Shown: positions 61,088-64,000 of the stretch, piece by piece
How positions within the stretch are numbered: the stretch's first letter is position 1
Layout: each line of letters opens with the position of its first letter
NCBI GenBank assembly: GCA_017937025.1
Contig: JAGBEJ010000002.1
Location: forward strand, 248,001 to 312,000
Length of the DNA stretch: 64,000 nt
Direction of reading: 5' to 3'
Source: Paludibacteraceae bacterium
GTDB taxonomy: Bacteria > Bacteroidota > Bacteroidia > Bacteroidales > Paludibacteraceae
Program-made: the position numbers and the translations under genes
Notes under the pieces: generated by a model
Told to the model about the DNA's origin: nothing
Databases searched by the model: none
What the model saw: only the letters and a program-made list of their open reading frames with translations

Positions 61088-62317
61088 ATGGCACACATCA
61101 ATGAAGACATGCTGAAACTGCCGGGCGGATATCTGTTCACGGAAATCGCCAGAAAGGTGGGCGCATTCAAGGAGTCGCACCCACAGGCAGAAGTCATAAG
61201 TCTCGGCATAGGAGACGTGACGCAGCCGCTGGCGCCATCGGTGGTGAAGGCGATGCACAGCGCTGTGGACGAGATGAGCCGCGGCACGACATTCCGAGGC
61301 TACGGACCAGAGCGCGGCTACGAATTCCTGCGCCACGCCATAGCCGAGAACGACTTCCGCGCGAGAGGCATAAAGATAGACGAGGACGAGATATTCGTGA
61401 ACGACGGAGCCAAAAGCGACACCGGCAACTTCCAGGAGCTGTTGGGCAAGGACGTGAAGATAGGCGTGTCCGACCCGATATACCCTGTCTATGTGGACAG
61501 CAACGCCATGGGCGGACGCACAGGCATACTCGGCGCCGACGGACGATGGTCCGACGTGGTGTACATGCCATGCACTGAGGATAACGACTTCGTGCCTGAA
61601 CTGCCAAGCGAGCATGTGGACGTGATATACCTGTGCTACCCCAACAACCCGACCGGCACGACACTCACACGCAGCGAACTGAAACGCTGGGTGGAGTACG
61701 CCGCAAAGCACGATGCCCTGATATTCTACGACTCGGCATACGAGGCATACATACAGAGCGACGACGTGCCGCACAGCATCTACGAGATTGAAGGCGCGAG
61801 AGAAGTGGCTGTGGAGTTCCGCAGTTTCTCGAAGACGGCTGGATTCACCGGTGTAAGATGCGGCTACACCATCGTGCCAAAGGAAGTGACAGCCACGACG
61901 AAGGACGGCAAGCGCACACCGCTCAACCCGCTGTGGTCGCGCCGCCAATCGACCAAGTTCAACGGCGTGAGCTATGTGAGCCAGCGTGCAGCCGAAGCTA
62001 TCTACACCGCCGACGGACACGCCGAGATACGCAAGACCATCGACTACTACATGGAGAACGCGCGACTGATGCGCGCCACGCTCCAGAACCTCGGATACAA
62101 GGTGTACGGAGGCAAGGACGCGCCATATCTGTGGGTGCGCACGCCGGACGGCACGACGTCGTGGGGATTCTTCAACGCCATGCTGCAGAGAGCGCACGTT
62201 GTCTGCACTCCAGGCGTGGGATTCGGTCCTGCCGGCGAAGGATACGTCAGACTGACAGCCTTCGGTCAGCATGAGAGCACAGAAAAAGCACTTGAACGAA
62301 TAAAAACCAAAATATAA
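61088..62317 (+). CDS. dapL: LL-diaminopimelate aminotransferase
   Basis: This 409-residue PLP enzyme makes LL-diaminopimelate directly from tetrahydrodipicolinate and glutamate, bypassing the acylated intermediates. The marks are GYLFTEIARKVGAFKE, LGIGDVTQPL, CYPNNPTGTTLTRSEL and the PLP lysine in RSFSKTAGFTGVRCGYT. It sits between dapF and gltB; the latter supplies glutamate, its amino donor. The spacing to gltB is 7 nt. Confidence 0.96.
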   Translation: MAHINEDMLKLPGGYLFTEIARKVGAFKESHPQAEVISLGIGDVTQPLAPSVVKAMHSAVDEMSRGTTFRGYGPERGYEFLRHAIAENDFRARGIKIDEDEIFVNDGAKSDTGNFQELLGKDVKIGVSDPIYPVYVDSNAMGGRTGILGADGRWSDVVYMPCTEDNDFVPELPSEHVDVIYLCYPNNPTGTTLTRSELKRWVEYAAKHDALIFYDSAYEAYIQSDDVPHSIYEIEGAREVAVEFRSFSKTAGFTGVRCGYTIVPKEVTATTKDGKRTPLNPLWSRRQSTKFNGVSYVSQRAAEAIYTADGHAEIRKTIDYYMENARLMRATLQNLGYKVYGGKDAPYLWVRTPDGTTSWGFFNAMLQRAHVVCTPGVGFGPAGEGYVRLTAFGQHESTEKALERIKTKI

Positions 62318-62324
62318 CAACAAC

Positions 62325-64000
62325 ATGAAAAACTTAGGTTTATACAGAGCCGACATGGAGCACGACGCGTGCGGAGTCGGCATGGTAGTAAACATCCACG
62401 GCGGCAAGAGCCACGACCTTGTGGACAAAGCGCTCAAGGTATTGGAGAACATGGAGCACCGCGGAGCCGAGACACGCGACAAGACCGGCGACGGAGCCGG
62501 CATACTGTTGCAGATTCCTCACGAGTTCATCCTGCTGCAAGGCATCCCTGTGCCAGAGAAGGGACAGTACGGAACAGGACTCGTCTTCCTGCCTAAAGAC
62601 GAGGAGGCGCAGAAGGAACTGCTGAACGTGATGATAGAGGAAATCGAGCGCGAAGGCATGACACTGATGCACATACGCACAGTGCCTACAGAGCCCGAAG
62701 CGCTGGGCAAGGCGGCGAGAGACGTTGAGCCGGACATCAAGCAGATTTTCGTGACCGGCGAGGGCGACGACATCGAGCGCTCGCTCTACAAGATAAGAAA
62801 GCGCATCGAGCGCAGAGTCGCCGACGCTGCAGCGCAAATAAACGAGAACAAGTACGAGGACTTCTACATATGCTCGCTCAGCAGCAAGGCCATCATATAC
62901 AAAGGTATGCTCACGAGCGGACAGCTGCGCCGCTATTTCCCTGACCTGTCCAATCCGTACCTGACAAGCGGACTGGCACTGGTGCACTCACGTTTCTCAA
63001 CGAACACATTCCCTAAATGGAAACTGGCGCAGCCATTCCGTCTCCTTGCGCACAACGGCGAGATAAACACCATACGTGGAAACCGCGGATGGATGAAGGC
63101 GCGCGAGAGCGTACTCAGCAGCAAGGCTTTAGGCGACATCAAGACCATCGCGCCTATCGTCGAGCCCGACATGAGCGACTCAGCGAGCCTCGACAACGTG
63201 TTCGAGTTTCTGATGATGAGCGGACTGAGCCTGCCACAGGCCATGGCGATACTCGTGCCTGAGAGCTTCAACGACAAGAACCCTATAAGCGACGACCTGA
63301 AAGCGTTCTATGAGTACCACAGCATACTCATGGAGCCATGGGACGGACCGGCGGCGCTGCTCTTCAGCGACGGACGATATGCCGGCGGAATGCTCGACAG
63401 AAACGGTCTGCGCCCAAGCCGCTACACAATAACCAAAGGCGGCATGATGGTAGTGGCCAGTGAGGTCGGCGTGATGGACTTCGAGCCAAGCGAAGTGGTC
63501 AGCAAAGGCAGACTGCAGCCGGGCAAGATTCTGCTCATAGACACCGAAGAAGGCAAAATCTACTACGACGGCGAAATCAAGGCTAAGCTCGCCAAGGCGC
63601 ATCCTTACCGCGAATGGCTCTCGACAAACTGCATCCGTCTGGAGAATCTGAAGAGCGGACGCCACGTTGCCAACAGCGTCGAGAACTACGACAGCAAGCT
63701 GAGAGCCTTCGGATTCGGTCAGGAGGACATCGAAAAGACTGTCGTGCCTATGGCGACAACCGGACAAGAGCCTGTCGCAGCGATGGGCAACGACACTCCG
63801 CTGGCTGTCATCAGCGATCGTCCGCAGATATTCTTCAACTACTTCCGCCAGCAGTTCGCGCAGGTGACAAACCCCGCCATCGACCCTATCAGAGAGGAGC
63901 TTGTGATGTCGCTGACCGAGTATATCGGAAGCGTGGGCAGCAGCATACTCACACCCGACGAGTCCAACTGCAAGATGGTGCGTCTGCCACAGCCTGTCGT
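62325..64000 (+). CDS. gltB: Glutamate synthase large subunit, partial
   Basis: The frame runs from an ATG at 62325 off the right edge (558 codons seen of about 1500). The start, LYRADMEHDACGVGMVVNIH, holds the Ntn-amidotransferase Cys (residue 16) that becomes the mature N-terminus after removal of a propeptide. HSRFSTNTFPKW, LLAHNGEINTIRGN and LDRNGLRPSRYT are signature GltB segments. The enzyme makes two glutamates from glutamine and 2-oxoglutarate. It starts 7 nt after dapL, so lysine-pathway and glutamate genes are co-transcribed; gltD probably follows outside the window. Confidence 0.95.
   Translation, partial: MKNLGLYRADMEHDACGVGMVVNIHGGKSHDLVDKALKVLENMEHRGAETRDKTGDGAGILLQIPHEFILLQGIPVPEKGQYGTGLVFLPKDEEAQKELLNVMIEEIEREGMTLMHIRTVPTEPEALGKAARDVEPDIKQIFVTGEGDDIERSLYKIRKRIERRVADAAAQINENKYEDFYICSLSSKAIIYKGMLTSGQLRRYFPDLSNPYLTSGLALVHSRFSTNTFPKWKLAQPFRLLAHNGEINTIRGNRGWMKARESVLSSKALGDIKTIAPIVEPDMSDSASLDNVFEFLMMSGLSLPQAMAILVPESFNDKNPISDDLKAFYEYHSILMEPWDGPAALLFSDGRYAGGMLDRNGLRPSRYTITKGGMMVVASEVGVMDFEPSEVVSKGRLQPGKILLIDTEEGKIYYDGEIKAKLAKAHPYREWLSTNCIRLENLKSGRHVANSVENYDSKLRAFGFGQEDIEKTVVPMATTGQEPVAAMGNDTPLAVISDRPQIFFNYFRQQFAQVTNPAIDPIREELVMSLTEYIGSVGSSILTPDESNCKMVRLPQPV

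Noticed and set aside
1-64000. tRNA, rRNA, IS elements or prophage genes
   Set aside because: None of their usual sequences (T-loop motif sets, transposase DDE or HUH motifs, phage structural genes) was recognised on either strand.

Overview
The window is chromosomal DNA from a member of the Bacteroidales. Evidence for this: about 20 promoters of the TAnnTTTG (-7) type known from Bacteroides; a MurF-alanine racemase fusion; PorP/SprF and CHU_C proteins of type IX secretion; several SusC-like TonB receptors; LL-diaminopimelate aminotransferase; and a PaaK-IorAB cluster. Genus cannot be fixed by reading; Muribaculaceae, Prevotellaceae and Bacteroidaceae all fit. No tRNA, rRNA, IS element or CRISPR array was seen.

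Layout. 1-1250: a cut-off HELTH-motif protein and a nitroreductase (minus). 1351-13801: an AsmA-like protein, then one long operon (TPR/PD40 protein, manA, Wzx, Wzy, four glycosyltransferases, a Wzz-like protein) for a surface polysaccharide; the Wzx-to-Wzz part is AT-rich and looks acquired. 13872-22439: a family-10-like glycosidase, a sigma-54 activator with an altered GAFTGA loop, lptE, secG, envelope proteins, CCA-adding enzyme and a lipoprotein-thioredoxin pair. 22499-25107: a two-gene restriction-modification-like locus (EcoRI-type methyltransferase plus DUF262-HNH protein) behind a 300-nt structured leader. 25207-26308: rpsF-rpsR-rplI. 26428-32459: a five-gene operon that joins tatA and tatC to a TonB receptor and two iron-sulfur proteins that both carry twin-arginine motifs. 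32647-36462: a type-B CTD surface protein with five in-phase 156-bp repeats, followed by a PorP/SprF-OmpA fusion. 36508-41757: a MATE exporter, a dead AraC fragment, and an AT-rich accessory locus (helical protein plus DUF4236-AAA ATPase) behind a second 300-nt structured leader. 41827-48344: rimM, a UspA-like protein, murF-alr, two VC0807-like membrane paralogues and a GSCFA protein. 48408-51937: a probable metal-uptake operon. 52099-55616: paaK-iorA-iorB. 55744-58161: a Sel1-repeat protein, a repeat-rich intergenic region and an aminotransferase. 58292-64000: asnB, dapF, dapL and the start of gltB.

Most notable observation: the leaders at about 25107-24783 (minus) and 38278-38599 (plus) look related. 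Both start at a TATNTTTGCA promoter, both have TATAACATA followed by TATTAA, both hold GCGTTTRCC that can pair at a distance with GGYAAACGC (A-U in one, G-C in the other, a compensatory change), both carry a long central hairpin and a terminator-like hairpin with competing partners, and both precede an accessory operon. They may be two members of an undescribed structured RNA class that controls defence-like genes. This is inference from reading and needs a covariance search.
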